A stretch of DNA of 64,000 bases from Halomonas cupida (GCF_900142755.1 NZ_FRCA01000010.1:124001-188000), one strand, 5' to 3'. Shown: positions 1-9,594, counted from the first letter of the stretch. A program made the numbers and translations. Notes: generated by a model from the sequence alone, not told the origin.

Positions 1-651
1 ACGGCCACCGGTGGAGTGGCGGTCGGTGGCTATGTGCATCATGCCTGGCGGGGGATCGGCGGCTGTGCGACTCAGGGGTTGTCGACCAACCCCTGGTACC
101 CCAGCGAGCTGCGCTCACTGCTCAAGCAGGGCAGTGAGGCGACGGCAGCGCTGCATGAAGTGATCTCTCGGGATGCAGGAGCCCCGCGTCGTCAGTGTCT
201 GGTCATGGACTCACATGGCCGAGCAGCCGTGCATAGTGGCGCGGACAATCTTCCCTGTGTGGCCTCTCGGCTGGCGACTGGCATCGCGGTGGCCGGCAAT
301 CTGCTGGCGGGGGAACAGGTGGTGGATGCGCTGTTCGAGTGTTTTGTCCGCGATAACTGTGAGAACTCATCGGCCGTATTGGCCGGGACTGCTGAGCCAG
401 CCTGGCGGCCGGGCCATGAATCCCATCTGCTGGAAAGCCTGGTGAACTGCCTGGCAGAGGCACTGGGGGCTGGTGGCGATGTGCGTGGCACGAGGTCGGC
501 GGCGCTGCGCATCGAGTCGTTCTCGGCGGCACCGCTTGACCTGCGTGTGGACTGGTCCGACGGCGATCTGCTGGATCAACTGCGGTCGCTGGTCAATCAG
601 GTGCGCGCGCCGGGTTTCGCGGAATTTCTGGCTTCCCTGCCCAATCAATAG
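1..651 (+). CDS. DUF1028 family protein (5' end cut by window)
   Basis: The reading frame is open from base 1, so the true start lies upstream and only the last 216 residues are visible. The visible part carries the DUF1028 hallmarks: an N-terminal GGVAVGGYVHHAWRGIGGCATQ stretch ending in the ATQ motif, an RQ pair followed by a DSHGRAAVHSG segment, an AGN motif, and a late GGDVRGTRSAAL motif. The family adopts an Ntn-hydrolase-like fold and its reaction is unknown. It often neighbours hydantoinase/carbamoylase genes, which fits the amidohydrolase 92 bp downstream on the same strand. The two are probably co-transcribed. Confidence 0.85.
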   Translation, partial: TATGGVAVGGYVHHAWRGIGGCATQGLSTNPWYPSELRSLLKQGSEATAALHEVISRDAGAPRRQCLVMDSHGRAAVHSGADNLPCVASRLATGIAVAGNLLAGEQVVDALFECFVRDNCENSSAVLAGTAEPAWRPGHESHLLESLVNCLAEALGAGGDVRGTRSAALRIESFSAAPLDLRVDWSDGDLLDQLRSLVNQVRAPGFAEFLASLPNQ

Positions 652-674
652 CAGCCGTGCTGTAGGCACGGCTG
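652..674 (+). other. Intercistronic hairpin
   Basis: A 9-bp perfect stem (CAGCCGTGC / GCACGGCTG) with a 5-nt loop starts 1 nt after the DUF1028 stop codon. No T-run follows, so it is not a canonical intrinsic terminator. It may stabilise the upstream mRNA or attenuate read-through into the amidohydrolase gene. Confidence 0.5.
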
Positions 675-743
675 GCCCGACCCGCTCCTGTCGATGCATG
701 GGGCGGGTGATGGGCAATACCCTCTCATCTGGAGACCATCATC

Positions 744-1991
744 ATGACATCAACCTCATCTGATCTGGGCCACACGCTTCTGCAACGCCTCGATGAGGCG
801 GCCCGCTGTTCCGAACCGGGGCCGGGGGTCACAAGATTGTTCTGCTCGCCACAACACCGCGAGGTGTTGGAGGTGATTGCCGACTGGATGCGCATTGCCG
901 GATTGACTCCGGAACTGGATGCTGCCGGCAATCTGGTGGGGCGCAGTGACCGGGCTCTCGCCGGTGAGCCGACCTTGATCATGGGGTCGCATCAGGACAC
1001 GGTCGTGGAAGGCGGCAAATATGATGGCATGCTGGGTGTGGCATTGCCGATCCTGGCCCTGGAGCAGTTGCGCCGCGAAGGGCATGAGTTGCCTTATGGA
1101 GTGGAAGTGGTGGCCTTCGGTGATGAGGAAGGTACGCGCTTCCAGTCGACGCTGATCGGTAGTCGTGCGCTGGCTGGAAACTTTGATCATGACTGCCTGG
1201 CAGCTACTGATGCCCAGGGAGTGACCGTGAAGGAGGCCATCGAGGCTTTCGGCGGTGACCCTTCTGCCATTGCGTCATTGGCGCGTTCGAGAGACCGTGT
1301 ACTGGGCTATGTCGAGGTGCATATCGAGCAGGGCCCCGTGCTCGAGAAACGCAACCATGCGCTGGGCGTGGTGACCGCACTGACCGGCATTGAACGCCAT
1401 CGTGTTCAGGTTTCCGGCAAGGCCGGGCATGCCGGAACCACTCCGATGGAAGGCCGCAGGGATGCGCTGGTCGGCGCAGCGGAGATGATTCTCGAGGCCA
1501 ATCGCGTGCTGCATGCCACCGAAGACTTCGTGGGAGTGGTGGGCAAGCTCGATGTGCGGCCCAATGCCGTCAATGTGATTCCTTCCGAGGTCAATTTCAC
1601 TCTCGAGCTACGCTCGCCCAGCGCGGAGGTGCGGGCCCGTGGCCGGGAGACGATACTCGAAGCCCTTGCTGCCATTGCCGGTCGCTACGAACTCGAACTG
1701 CACACCGAGCAGACCTATTCAGCGGAGGCGGTGGATTGCGCGCCCTGGCTGATCAATGCCCTGCAGCAAGCCTGTGAACGGACCGGCGAAGCCGCGGAAC
1801 CGCTGTTCAGCGGTGCTGGCCATGATGGCCTGGCCATGTGTGAGCTGACCGATATCGGCATGTTGTTCGTGCGCTGCCGCGATGGGCTCAGCCATCATCC
1901 CGATGAAGCCATCACCGCCGCTGATGGTGATGCCGCCACTCGGGTATTGATGCAGTTTCTGTCGGATCTTGAGGTCCCAGGCTTTCGATAG
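744..1991 (+). CDS. Allantoate amidohydrolase / N-carbamoyl-L-amino acid hydrolase (M20 family)
   Basis: Zn-dependent amidohydrolase of 415 residues that hydrolyses the carbamoyl or ureido group of allantoate-like or N-carbamoyl amino acid substrates in the cytoplasm. Metal-binding motifs are clear: GSHQDTV at 81-87, GKYDGMLGV at 91-99 and FGDEEGTRF at 125-133. The dimerisation-lid region has GHAGTTPM, and the C-terminal FSGAGHDG motif is present. Length is normal for the AllC/carbamoylase family. A GGAGA Shine-Dalgarno sits 8 nt before the ATG. The DUF1028 partner upstream suggests catabolism of hydantoin- or ureide-type nitrogen. The substrate cannot be set from sequence alone, and no allantoinase is visible. 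Confidence 0.85.
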   Translation: MTSTSSDLGHTLLQRLDEAARCSEPGPGVTRLFCSPQHREVLEVIADWMRIAGLTPELDAAGNLVGRSDRALAGEPTLIMGSHQDTVVEGGKYDGMLGVALPILALEQLRREGHELPYGVEVVAFGDEEGTRFQSTLIGSRALAGNFDHDCLAATDAQGVTVKEAIEAFGGDPSAIASLARSRDRVLGYVEVHIEQGPVLEKRNHALGVVTALTGIERHRVQVSGKAGHAGTTPMEGRRDALVGAAEMILEANRVLHATEDFVGVVGKLDVRPNAVNVIPSEVNFTLELRSPSAEVRARGRETILEALAAIAGRYELELHTEQTYSAEAVDCAPWLINALQQACERTGEAAEPLFSGAGHDGLAMCELTDIGMLFVRCRDGLSHHPDEAITAADGDAATRVLMQFLSDLEVPGFR

Positions 1992-2009
1992 CGGTAACTG
2001 GCCCTGATA

Positions 2010-2768
2010 TCAGCGATCGCTACTCTCATGGAGGAAGCCGCGCTTCATCTGGGCCTCGTTGTCGTTCATGATGGCCTGGGCATCGATAAGGTGCTCGCGC
2101 ATCAGTTCGCGGGCACGTTCGGCATCCCCATCCTCGATGGCATCGAGTAGCCAGCCGTGGTACCGGCAACCGCTGGGGCCGATGTGGTGGTCGCCTGGCT
2201 CGTAGAGCCGCCGGTAGACGGTAAGGTCCGACAGCACCTGAGCGGTGAAACGGATGATGAAGGCCAGCAGAGCATTACCGCCGGAGAGTGCTGCCAGCTC
2301 CTCGTGAAAATTCAGCGAATCGATATGTTGCTGGCGTTCGGTCTCCAGATCCAGAGCCGACTCCGCGTAGCTGTGTAGACTCTCGCGCAGGCGGGCGAGG
2401 TCTTCTGTCGCCACATTGCCCGCCAATGACGCGACCAGCTCCGGCTCCAGTGCCAGTCGAATCTGGTAGATATCGCGTATCGAGATGTCCTTGAAGTACA
2501 GGTAGTGGCTCAACAGTGCTATGGCACGTGATTCGCTCATCTCCCGCACGAACACGCCTCCGCCCGGGCCGGTACGCGTTTCCACCAGCCCCTGGGCTTC
2601 GAGCACACGAGTGCTCTCCCTCACCGTACCCTTGGACACGCCCAGGGTCGCCATCAACTCACTCTCGCTGGGTAGTCGGTCACCGGGCGTCAGTTGGCGG
2701 TCCACGATCCAGCCCTTGATGGTCTCTGCTACCTGATAGGGACGTCTGCGCGACGATGTTCCTGCCAT
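2010..2768 (-). CDS. FCD-domain GntR-family transcriptional regulator
   Basis: A 252-residue FadR-subfamily regulator. The N-terminal winged helix (about residues 10-75) contains GDRLPSESELMATLGVSKGTVRE and RTGPGGGVFVRE. The C-terminal all-helical FCD domain (about 90-235) has the metal-ligand pattern with FHEELA and a later H-x-L. An ATG 75 bases upstream is in frame, but it would add 25 residues with no resemblance to the family. The chosen ATG follows TTGAGGAT and gives the usual length. It is convergent with the amidohydrolase gene (18 bp between stops) and is a plausible regulator of it, though no operator was identified. Confidence 0.8.
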   Translation of the reverse strand: MAGTSSRRRPYQVAETIKGWIVDRQLTPGDRLPSESELMATLGVSKGTVRESTRVLEAQGLVETRTGPGGGVFVREMSESRAIALLSHYLYFKDISIRDIYQIRLALEPELVASLAGNVATEDLARLRESLHSYAESALDLETERQQHIDSLNFHEELAALSGGNALLAFIIRFTAQVLSDLTVYRRLYEPGDHHIGPSGCRYHGWLLDAIEDGDAERARELMREHLIDAQAIMNDNEAQMKRGFLHESSDR

Positions 2769-3007
2769 ATCCTCAACGCTCAATGAAGTCTGAAGGCACA
2801 GGGTACCAGATCGCCTTTGTGTGGTTGCTGAATACATGATCATGCTGCTTCGAGCACAAATGTAACTTCAGGTAACAATGTGTAATATATTCGCTAATTT
2901 TCTTGTAAGATATATGCCACATAAAGAGTAGGTTAGTCGCCAGGGAACTTGGCGCAGTATGCGTCGGCAATGGATTGTTGGTCTGCTGACGTTCTGGAGT
3001 GACGTTG

Positions 3008-5281
3008 ATGTCCTTTCGTACCCGCTTGATGCTGGTCATGTTGCTGTTGACTACGAGTGTGCAGTTGGTAGTGGGCTGGGAAGTGCTGAGCACACTCAGG
3101 GCCAGTACCCTGCATACCGCGGAACAGGAGCTGAGTGTCAGCCTGACGGTGGCCAGGCATTTACTGGACAGTCGCGCTGACCAGAGACGTGATCGGGTGG
3201 AACGTATCGCGAGCTCGCTTGACATTCCTGGCACCCTGACCCCGGAAGACGCCGACCGTCTGCTGGATCAAGCGATGGAGCGCAGTGGGGCAGATATTGC
3301 CGCGTTGCGGAATGCAGATGGCCGAATTCTGGCCAGCCGACATCTACCACTGTCCATGATCGGCGAGGTGTCGTCGTTGGGACGCGATCATGATGAATCA
3401 CTGGGTGGTGTTAAGCTCGTTGCCAGTGGTGGTCGCTTCCATCAGTTGGCTGTTGGCAGACTCAACAGCAACGAGCCAGCTCATTCTCTGGTTCTCGGTT
3501 TTCTGCTGAGTCCCGCGCTGTTCGATGAGATTTCACGACTGACGGGGAAACAGGCCAGCATCCGGTCGTCGTTGGGTAGTCTGGACGAGTTACAGCCAAC
3601 CGCGGCCGATGAGCCCTGGCTGGAGAAAAGTAACATCGTTGAAGAGGGGACCAATGGGACCATTGAGGTGGTGGCCCGGCAGTCCTTCGAGGAGCTGTTT
3701 GCCCCTTTTCGTGCCTTGCGCCGCCACTTGCTGGAGACTTTCGCTGCCACCTTTCTCGTTACGGTTGTGGTTGCCATATTGATTGCGCGCAGTGCCAGTC
3801 TGCCGGTGTGGAGCCTGGTGGGGGCCGCAAGGAGTGTCGGGCGAGGACAACGTCTGGACGCCGAGAGCCTACCGAAGAAAGGCGAAGCAGGCTTGCTGTC
3901 GCGCACCCTGATTCAACTGCAGGATGATATTGCCCAACGGGAGATCGAGCTGCATCGGCAGTCCCGTCTGGATCAATTGACCGGACTCGGTAACCGGGGC
4001 CAGGCCAATGAAGACGTTGAAGCGGCCATTGCCACCGGGACTCCCTTTACGCTGGTGCGTCTGACCGTCAACCATATGCGGCGCATAAACGATACCTTCG
4101 GCCATGAGCTGGGGGACCAGGTATTGCGGACACTTGCAGAACGGTTGCTGGCACTGCCCACTGCCAAGCGTGGTGCCTATCGCCTGAGTGGTGATGAATT
4201 CCTGTTACTGCTGGATGTGCCACGTGTCGCTCCATTATGGATTGCCGACACCTATCGTCGACTGACGCGGCCTATTCTATTGGCAGGGTCACCACTGAGC
4301 ATCCAGTGTGCGCTGGGCGAAGTTCGCTTTCCCGAGCATGGCCGTGAGGCAAATCTGCTGCTGAGACGCGCCGAGATCGCACTCGAACATGCGCGCGCCG
4401 AACGCTCCATTCATCGCTGTTATCTGCACGGCCAGGACGAGCATCACCTGCGGCGTCTGACGTTGGTGCGAGACCTGCAGCACGCCACCGGGCGGGCCGA
4501 GTTGCAGCTCTGCTTTCAACCTCAGGTAGATGCTGTTTCAGGGCGAGTGACCGGCGTAGAGGCACTGATGCGCTGGGGGCACCCTGCGCTGGGTAACATC
4601 TCTCCGGATGAGTTCATTGGTCTGGCCGAGGGATCCGGCAATGTGCAGGGTCTTACCAACTGGCTGATCAACAGTGCCTGTCAGCAACTGTCTCAATGGC
4701 TGGAGCAGGGGCTGGATCTGCGCATGGGGATCAATGTGTCAGCCATGGATCTGGAGGAGCCCGGCCTGGTGGCACGGGTTCGCGCGGTGATGACACGTTA
4801 CGGTATCGAAGGGCGACGTCTGTGTGTCGAGGTTACCGAAAGTGCCATCATGCAGTCTCCGGAACGCTCGGTTCGCACCCTCCAGGCACTGCAGAACATG
4901 GGGGTGGAGCTGGCCATTGACGACTTCGGCACCGGCTATTCGTCGCTGGCACAACTCAAGCGACTGCCGGTACATGAACTGAAGATCGACAAGTCCTTCA
5001 TGCACGACCTCACGCCACAGTCGGAAGCCGCAGTCATCGTATCCTCGACCATTGAACTGGCACGTAGCCTCGAATTACGGGTGGTGGCCGAAGGGGTTGA
5101 AAGTGTAGGGGTAGCGAGGTTTCTGCAGGAGGCTGGGTGCACGACGCTGCAGGGGTACATCTACAGCAAGCCGCTGGTTGCCGAAGCGATGGGCGAGTGG
5201 CTGCATGAACATGCCGCCCGCCATCAACATGGAGCTGAGCCCGGCGAAGACCCTGCCGGGCACACCCCCGATGCCTGTTAG
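3008..5281 (+). CDS. Membrane-bound GGDEF-EAL cyclic-di-GMP protein
   Basis: A 757-residue inner-membrane protein. It has a TM segment near residues 8-23, a periplasmic CACHE-like sensor region, a second TM at about 240-262, a HAMP-like linker, then GGDEF and EAL domains. The GGDEF signature is SGDEF (394-398), a substitution often tolerated. No RxxD inhibitory site precedes it at the usual spacing. The EAL domain keeps EAL at 518-520, DDFGTGYSS from 638, KIDKSF and VAEGVE, so phosphodiesterase activity is likely intact. The ATG was chosen because GGAG lies 8 nt upstream; a GTG 9 bases earlier is the alternative. Its 3' end overlaps the convergent SDR gene by 4 bp. Confidence 0.9.
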   Translation: MSFRTRLMLVMLLLTTSVQLVVGWEVLSTLRASTLHTAEQELSVSLTVARHLLDSRADQRRDRVERIASSLDIPGTLTPEDADRLLDQAMERSGADIAALRNADGRILASRHLPLSMIGEVSSLGRDHDESLGGVKLVASGGRFHQLAVGRLNSNEPAHSLVLGFLLSPALFDEISRLTGKQASIRSSLGSLDELQPTAADEPWLEKSNIVEEGTNGTIEVVARQSFEELFAPFRALRRHLLETFAATFLVTVVVAILIARSASLPVWSLVGAARSVGRGQRLDAESLPKKGEAGLLSRTLIQLQDDIAQREIELHRQSRLDQLTGLGNRGQANEDVEAAIATGTPFTLVRLTVNHMRRINDTFGHELGDQVLRTLAERLLALPTAKRGAYRLSGDEFLLLLDVPRVAPLWIADTYRRLTRPILLAGSPLSIQCALGEVRFPEHGREANLLLRRAEIALEHARAERSIHRCYLHGQDEHHLRRLTLVRDLQHATGRAELQLCFQPQVDAVSGRVTGVEALMRWGHPALGNISPDEFIGLAEGSGNVQGLTNWLINSACQQLSQWLEQGLDLRMGINVSAMDLEEPGLVARVRAVMTRYGIEGRRLCVEVTESAIMQSPERSVRTLQALQNMGVELAIDDFGTGYSSLAQLKRLPVHELKIDKSFMHDLTPQSEAAVIVSSTIELARSLELRVVAEGVESVGVARFLQEAGCTTLQGYIYSKPLVAEAMGEWLHEHAARHQHGAEPGEDPAGHTPDAC

Positions 5282-6027
5282 GCAATACCGCCATTGGCAC
5301 GCAGGATCTGACCATTGATCCATTCGGATTCCGGGCACACCAGAAAGGCGATGATTCCGGCGATATCCCGTGGTTCTCCTAGTCGCTCCAGGGGCGCCAT
5401 CATCGCGAAGCTCTCGATCTGCTCGGCGGTCTTGCCACTGCGGAACAGCTCGGTATCCACTGGGCCCGGCGCCACGGCATTGACGGTGATGCGGCGGCCC
5501 CGCAGCTCTTTGGCGAAGACTCGAGTGAAGGACTCCACGGCTGCCTTGGTGGCATTGTAGATAGCGTAGCCGGGGAGATTGAGGGCCAGTGCCGAGCTGG
5601 AAACATTGATGATGCGTCCACCATCCTCGAGACGTGATGCTGCTTCGCGCAGGGTATTGAAGGTGCCCTGGGTGTTGGTGTCGAAGTGCTGGCGGTAGAG
5701 TTCGTCACTGACTTCGGCCAATGGCATGGTGGTCAGGACACCGGCATTGTTGATCAGTACATCAACACGACCAAACTGTTCCATGGCGACATCAAACAGG
5801 CGGGCCACGTCAGTGCTGCTGGCCACATCCGCCTGTTGTGCGATGGCCTGCCCGCCCTGAGCTTCGATTTCCTCGGCCAGTGATTCGGCCCGCTCGGCAC
5901 TGCTGGCGTAGTTGATGATGACGGCGAAGCCATCATTGGCAAGGCGTCGACAGATATCGGCGCCGATTCCACGGGAACCGCCGGTAACGATAGCGACACG
6001 CGGCTGTTCGGGGGTCGGGGATGACAT
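5278..6027 (-). CDS. SDR-family oxidoreductase
   Basis: A classical short-chain dehydrogenase/reductase of 249 residues. It has an NAD(P)-binding TGGSRGIG at 15-22, NNAG at 93-96, and a catalytic Ser near 143-145 with Tyr157 and Lys161 (YNATK). The C-terminal INGQ-x-LRANGG resembles FabG and glucose-dehydrogenase-like enzymes. A GAGGAG Shine-Dalgarno lies 6 nt before the ATG. It is the last gene of the leftward sugar-acid set (regulator, dgoD, lactonase, SDR), where it could oxidise a sugar to the lactone opened by the neighbouring SMP-30 enzyme. That role is inferred from context; the substrate is not shown by the sequence. Confidence 0.8.
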   Translation of the reverse strand: MSSPTPEQPRVAIVTGGSRGIGADICRRLANDGFAVIINYASSAERAESLAEEIEAQGGQAIAQQADVASSTDVARLFDVAMEQFGRVDVLINNAGVLTTMPLAEVSDELYRQHFDTNTQGTFNTLREAASRLEDGGRIINVSSSALALNLPGYAIYNATKAAVESFTRVFAKELRGRRITVNAVAPGPVDTELFRSGKTAEQIESFAMMAPLERLGEPRDIAGIIAFLVCPESEWINGQILRANGGIA

Positions 6028-6079
6028 GAGGCGCTCCTCGAGAGGGTAAGGGTATTTACCCTCGTCGGTTCGCCTGGGT

Positions 6080-6179
6080 TATGCAAGAACGAATATGCAA
6101 GAACGAATATGCGGGAACGACCATGAAGGAGCGGAGTTGGGAGAACGACCGACGTATCGCGACAGCCGGTCGTTCATGG
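6080..6179. repeat. 14-bp tandem repeat and inverted repeat between SDR and lactonase genes
   Basis: Two perfect copies plus a partial third of ATGCAAGAACGAAT lie at 6081-6120. Next to them is a 9-bp inverted repeat (GAACGACCG at 6143-6151, CGGTCGTTC at 6167-6175). A further outer inverted pair is CCATGAA (6121-6127) with TTCATGG (6173-6179). No T-run follows in either direction, so this is a structured spacer and not a clear terminator. Confidence 0.6.
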
Positions 6180-6193
6180 CCGGAGGCATGCCG

Positions 6194-7153
6194 CTAGCGA
6201 ATATGCAGTGGCTCGTCTGCCTGACCGCGCACGCCGGGCAGGATATCCTTCAGCTCGAGGACAAAGGTGGCGCCATGCAGACGTCCGTCGTCGAGGTTAT
6301 CGAGCCCTTCGGTCGCAGTGGTGATCAGCAGCACGTCAAGGTTCGGCCCGCCGAAAGCCGGGCATGAAGGCTGGCTGGCATTGACCTTGATATGGCCAAC
6401 CTCCTTGCCCTCCGGCGACAGCCGCGCTACGCGTCCTGCTCCCCAGAGTGCCAGCCACATATAGCCCTCTGCGTCGATCACGGCGCCATCCGGACTGCCG
6501 ATGTCGTCGCTGAAATCTGCCCAGACTTCGGGGAGAGACAGCTGCTCTGGCTGCGTATCGGCATCGAATGGCTGACCGTCTTCGCGGAGTGGAAAGCCCT
6601 GGTCATCAAGTGTCCAGCGCATTACCTGCTGGGTGGACGTATCGGCAAACCAGGCATGACGCCCATCCGCCGAGAAACAGATCGCGTTGGGAATGCTGAT
6701 CTGACGACGCAGAATGAAGACCTTGCCTTCATGGAAGCGATAGAGCGTGCCCGCCTGTGGCTGCGCTGCCTTGCCCATGGTCGAGAACCACAGGCCACCA
6801 TGGCGGTCGAGCCGTGCATCGTTACTGCGGGTCAGGTCGTTGCTGGCCTCGACCTCGCGCCATGGCGAGACACCGCCATGGGCATGCTCCATCACCATCA
6901 GGCCGAACTCAGTGACCAGCAGGTCGTCGCCATCGGACAGTGGGGCGGCGAAGGAGGTCAATTGCGCCAGGTCGATCACCTGGTGCTCGTGGTCGTCCAG
7001 GCGGTGGCGATGCAACTGGCGGCCGAGGATATCCAGCCAGCGAAACTCGCCACGAGCGGCGTCCCAACTGGGGCCTTCGCCCAGCTCGCAGCGCGTGTCA
7101 TGGAGCACCCGAGCCTCGCCCAGGCAAGGTGAGGGTGGCTGATGATTGGTCAT
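6194..7153 (-). CDS. SMP-30/gluconolactonase/LRE family lactonase
   Basis: A predicted six-bladed beta-propeller sugar lactonase of 319 residues, cytoplasmic, opening aldonolactones to aldonic acids. Family landmarks are ELGEGPSW at 23-30 with the metal-binding Glu of the EGP motif, the IPNAICFS loop, and SPDGAVIDAEG carrying the catalytic/metal Asp. Length is normal for the family. GAGGA precedes the ATG by 6 nt. It lies downstream of a galactonate dehydratase gene, which fits a lactone-to-aldonate-to-2-keto-3-deoxy-aldonate route. Confidence 0.85.
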   Translation of the reverse strand: MTNHQPPSPCLGEARVLHDTRCELGEGPSWDAARGEFRWLDILGRQLHRHRLDDHEHQVIDLAQLTSFAAPLSDGDDLLVTEFGLMVMEHAHGGVSPWREVEASNDLTRSNDARLDRHGGLWFSTMGKAAQPQAGTLYRFHEGKVFILRRQISIPNAICFSADGRHAWFADTSTQQVMRWTLDDQGFPLREDGQPFDADTQPEQLSLPEVWADFSDDIGSPDGAVIDAEGYMWLALWGAGRVARLSPEGKEVGHIKVNASQPSCPAFGGPNLDVLLITTATEGLDNLDDGRLHGATFVLELKDILPGVRGQADEPLHIR

Positions 7154-7168
7154 ATAGAGTCCTCTTTT

Positions 7169-7342
7169 GAGCTACGAGCTACGAGCTACGAGCTACGAGC
7201 TACGAGTCGTTCAGTGGTTTTCCATGTTCACCGCCTGACACCTGATTCGTAAGATGCTGGTAACTCCGAATCGGTTATGGCCCGTGTACCATCAGTTCTG
7301 CGTTGAACAGCTCGCTGCTCGCCGCTCGAAACTCGTGGCTTC
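7169..7342. repeat. GAGCTAC heptamer array with inverted partner array
   Basis: Five perfect head-to-tail copies of GAGCTAC occupy 7169-7203, followed by GAG. About 100 bp further on, at 7309-7342, lies a degenerate array in the opposite orientation (GCTCGCTGCTCGCCGCTCG followed by AAACTCGTGGCT). The whole block fills the dgoD-lactonase intergenic space. Its layout matches the larger element at 9410-9741: heptamer array, unique centre, inverted heptamer array. Confidence 0.75.
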
Positions 7343-7343
7343 T

Positions 7344-8492
7344 TTACCATTCCGCTACGGAGCCATCTTCATGCTGCCACACCGGGTTGCGCCAGCGGTG
7401 ACCGACCTTGGCACGCTCCTCGACGAACTCCTCGTTGATCTCGACACCAAGGCCCGGGCCTTCGGGGATCGCGCAGAAGCCATCTTCAATGGCCAGTGCC
7501 GACTTGTCGACCAGATAGTCGAGTACGTCGTTGTCCTTGTTGTAGTGGATACCCATGCTCTGTTCCTGAATGAAGGCGTTGTGACACACCGCGTCCAGTT
7601 GCAGTGAAGCGGCCAGCGTCAGCGGGCCCAGCGGGCAGTGTGGTGCCAGGGCTACATCATAGGCTGAGGCAAGGGTGGCGATCTTGAGCCCTTCGCTGAT
7701 ACCACCGCAGTGGGACAGATCCGGCTGAACGATGTCGACCATGTTATCGGCCAGCAGGTCACGGAAGGCGAAGCGTGTATGCAGGCGCTCGCCAGTGGCG
7801 ATGGGAGTGGCGAGATCCTGAGCGATGCTCTTGAGCATTGGCAGGTGCTCGGGTGCCACGGGCTCCTCGATGAACATCAGATGGAAGGGCTCGAGCTCAC
7901 GCATCAGAGTCTTGGCCATGGGGCGATGTACGCGGCCATGAAAGTCCACGGCAATGCCGACGTCGGGACCGACGGCATCACGAGCCTCGGCGATACGGGC
8001 CACGGCTTCGTCGACCTTGCGATGGGTATCGACGATCTGCATCTCGGGGGTGCCATTCATCTTGAAGGCGGTGAAGCCCTGGTCGACCAGCGCTCTGGCG
8101 CCAGTACCAACATCGGAGGGGCGGTCGCCACCGGTCCAGGCGTACATACGCATGCGATCACGTACCTTGCCGCCGAGCAACTGGTGCACGGGGACACCCA
8201 ACTCACGCCCCTTGAGATCCCATAGCGCCTGGTCGATACCGGCGATGGCTGACATCAGAATCGGGCCGCCGCGATAGAACCCGGCGCGATACATCACATT
8301 CCACAGGTGCTCAATATTGCGCGGGTCTTCGCCGACCAGGTAATCGGACAACTCGTGCACCGCGGCCTCGACGGTGGCTGCACGGCCTTCAATGACGGGC
8401 TCGCCCCAGCCGTAGACGCCCTCGTCGGTCTCGATCTTGAGAAACAGCCAGCGCGGGGGAACCTGCCATGTCTTGAGCTTGGTGATCTTCAT
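7344..8492 (-). CDS. dgoD: D-galactonate dehydratase
   Basis: Enolase-superfamily (mandelate racemase subgroup) dehydratase of 382 residues converting D-galactonate to 2-dehydro-3-deoxy-galactonate. Catalytic residues fall at the positions known for E. coli DgoD: Asp183 and His185 (DFHGR), Glu209 (FIEEP), Glu235 (ATGER) and His285 (APHCPLGP). The start was set at the ATG opening MKITKLKTW because GAGGA lies 7 nt upstream. The longer in-frame extension has no family resemblance. It is downstream of an FCD regulator on the same strand (34-bp gap). No KDPGal aldolase, kinase or galactonate transporter gene is nearby, so the pathway must be completed elsewhere. Confidence 0.88.
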   Translation of the reverse strand: MKITKLKTWQVPPRWLFLKIETDEGVYGWGEPVIEGRAATVEAAVHELSDYLVGEDPRNIEHLWNVMYRAGFYRGGPILMSAIAGIDQALWDLKGRELGVPVHQLLGGKVRDRMRMYAWTGGDRPSDVGTGARALVDQGFTAFKMNGTPEMQIVDTHRKVDEAVARIAEARDAVGPDVGIAVDFHGRVHRPMAKTLMRELEPFHLMFIEEPVAPEHLPMLKSIAQDLATPIATGERLHTRFAFRDLLADNMVDIVQPDLSHCGGISEGLKIATLASAYDVALAPHCPLGPLTLAASLQLDAVCHNAFIQEQSMGIHYNKDNDVLDYLVDKSALAIEDGFCAIPEGPGLGVEINEEFVEERAKVGHRWRNPVWQHEDGSVAEW

Positions 8493-8526
8493 CGGTGATC
8501 CTCGGTATCGGCAGCGCTGGTGGCAT

Positions 8527-9318
8527 TCAGCGCCTGGGTTGAATGATGCTGGAGGGAAGAGCGGTAGTGGTGACCTGATCCATGGCGAGGTCCTGAGCGG
8601 TGCGCTGAAGCAGTTGCTGAGTGGCCTCGCGTGCGTCGTCGGGCTGGCGCAGGCGGATGGCATCGAGCAGACGTTGGTGACAGTCGAGGCTCTCGTCGAG
8701 ATCCAGCGCCTGGTCATGGGATCGCTGGATCAACGCCATGATGGCCGGGCGCAGGAGCATGCCCATTTGACTCCAGACCAGGTTGTGGCTGGAGCGATAG
8801 ATGGCCTCATGAAAGGCCACATCATATTCACTGTGGGCGAGGCGTTCACCGCGCCGTCCAGCGCTGCTCTGCATGCCACGAAAAGCTGCCTCGATACGTG
8901 CCAGGTCAGCGCCTGTGGCCTGGGTCGCGGCGAGTTCGCTGATATAGGGCTCGGCGGCCAGGCGGAAGGCGAAGACTTCATGAATCAGACGAGGGTGAGG
9001 CTCGCTTAGCCTTGCCATCCAGCGACTCATCGGTGGCGCCAGCAGATGCCAGTCACCGATGTCACGAATCACGCTACCCCGCCCCGCAGTACGTTCGATC
9101 AGTCCAGCAGAGCTGAGTTCGCTCAGCGCGTTGCGGACGCGGTTGCGGCTGATCGAGAAGTGCTGACACAGATCCAGCTCACGGGGGAAGACCTCGCCTG
9201 CCTGCCAGTGACCGGAAAGGATTGCCTGAGCCAGGCAATCTGCCAATTCACCGGCACTATCGCCCACCTGTTGCTGGGGTAGGCGGGATAGTGGGCCTGT
9301 CGTGGATGCTGATGCCAT
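8527..9318 (-). CDS. FCD-domain GntR-family regulator of the dgoD operon
   Basis: A 263-residue FadR-type regulator. The winged helix is at about residues 25-90 ([20 protein letters not shown] region, [22 protein letters not shown]), followed by an FCD effector domain with [11 protein letters not shown] and a later CHQRLLDAI metal-ligand helix. It is the first gene of the leftward operon, directly upstream of dgoD, like DgoR of the galactonate operon. Probable role is repression relieved by a sugar acid. No strong Shine-Dalgarno precedes the ATG, so the start is uncertain by a few codons. Confidence 0.8.
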   Translation of the reverse strand: MASASTTGPLSRLPQQQVGDSAGELADCLAQAILSGHWQAGEVFPRELDLCQHFSISRNRVRNALSELSSAGLIERTAGRGSVIRDIGDWHLLAPPMSRWMARLSEPHPRLIHEVFAFRLAAEPYISELAATQATGADLARIEAAFRGMQSSAGRRGERLAHSEYDVAFHEAIYRSSHNLVWSQMGMLLRPAIMALIQRSHDQALDLDESLDCHQRLLDAIRLRQPDDAREATQQLLQRTAQDLAMDQVTTTALPSSIIQPRR

Positions 9319-9409
9319 GTAACTGGGTGCTCAACGTCTGCTGAATAATTGTCGGATAATAGTTTATAAATGTCTGACATTTGTCGCAACTAGACGAAGG
9401 TAATGTTGC

Positions 9410-9472
9410 GAGCCACGAGCCACGAGCCACGAGCCACGAGCCACGAGCCACGAGCCACGAGCCACGAGCCAC
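9410..9472. repeat. GAGCCAC heptamer array, 9 copies
   Basis: Nine perfect tandem copies of GAGCCAC, followed by GAGCTGGC. An inverted partner is found at 9708-9741 inside the end of the phosphopantetheinyl transferase gene. The unit differs by one base from the GAGCTAC array at 7169. Confidence 0.9.
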
Positions 9473-9480
9473 GAGCTGGC

Positions 9481-9594
9481 CCATGTGGGTCGGCTATTCG
9501 TGTTCCCGACACGAACACGCACTTCCCACGTCCATGTGGGTCGGCTATTCGTGTTCCCGACACGAACACGCACTTCCCACGTCCATGTGGGTCG
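9481..9594. repeat. 51-bp tandem duplication with internal hairpins
   Basis: Two identical 51-bp units (9481-9531 and 9532-9582) are followed by a 12-base partial third. Each unit contains CGTGTTC-ccgacac-GAACACG, a 7-bp stem, and an overlapping alternative stem TTCGTG/CACGAA. The stretch 9319-9679 between the GntR gene and the transferase gene holds only this and the heptamer arrays; no gene is seen in it. Confidence 0.85.

Noticed and set aside
652-674. Rho-independent terminator after the DUF1028 gene
   Set aside because: Good stem but no following T-tract, so recorded only as a hairpin.
9481-9594. CRISPR-like appearance of spaced repeats
   Set aside because: The 51-bp units are directly abutting without spacers, and there are no cas genes.
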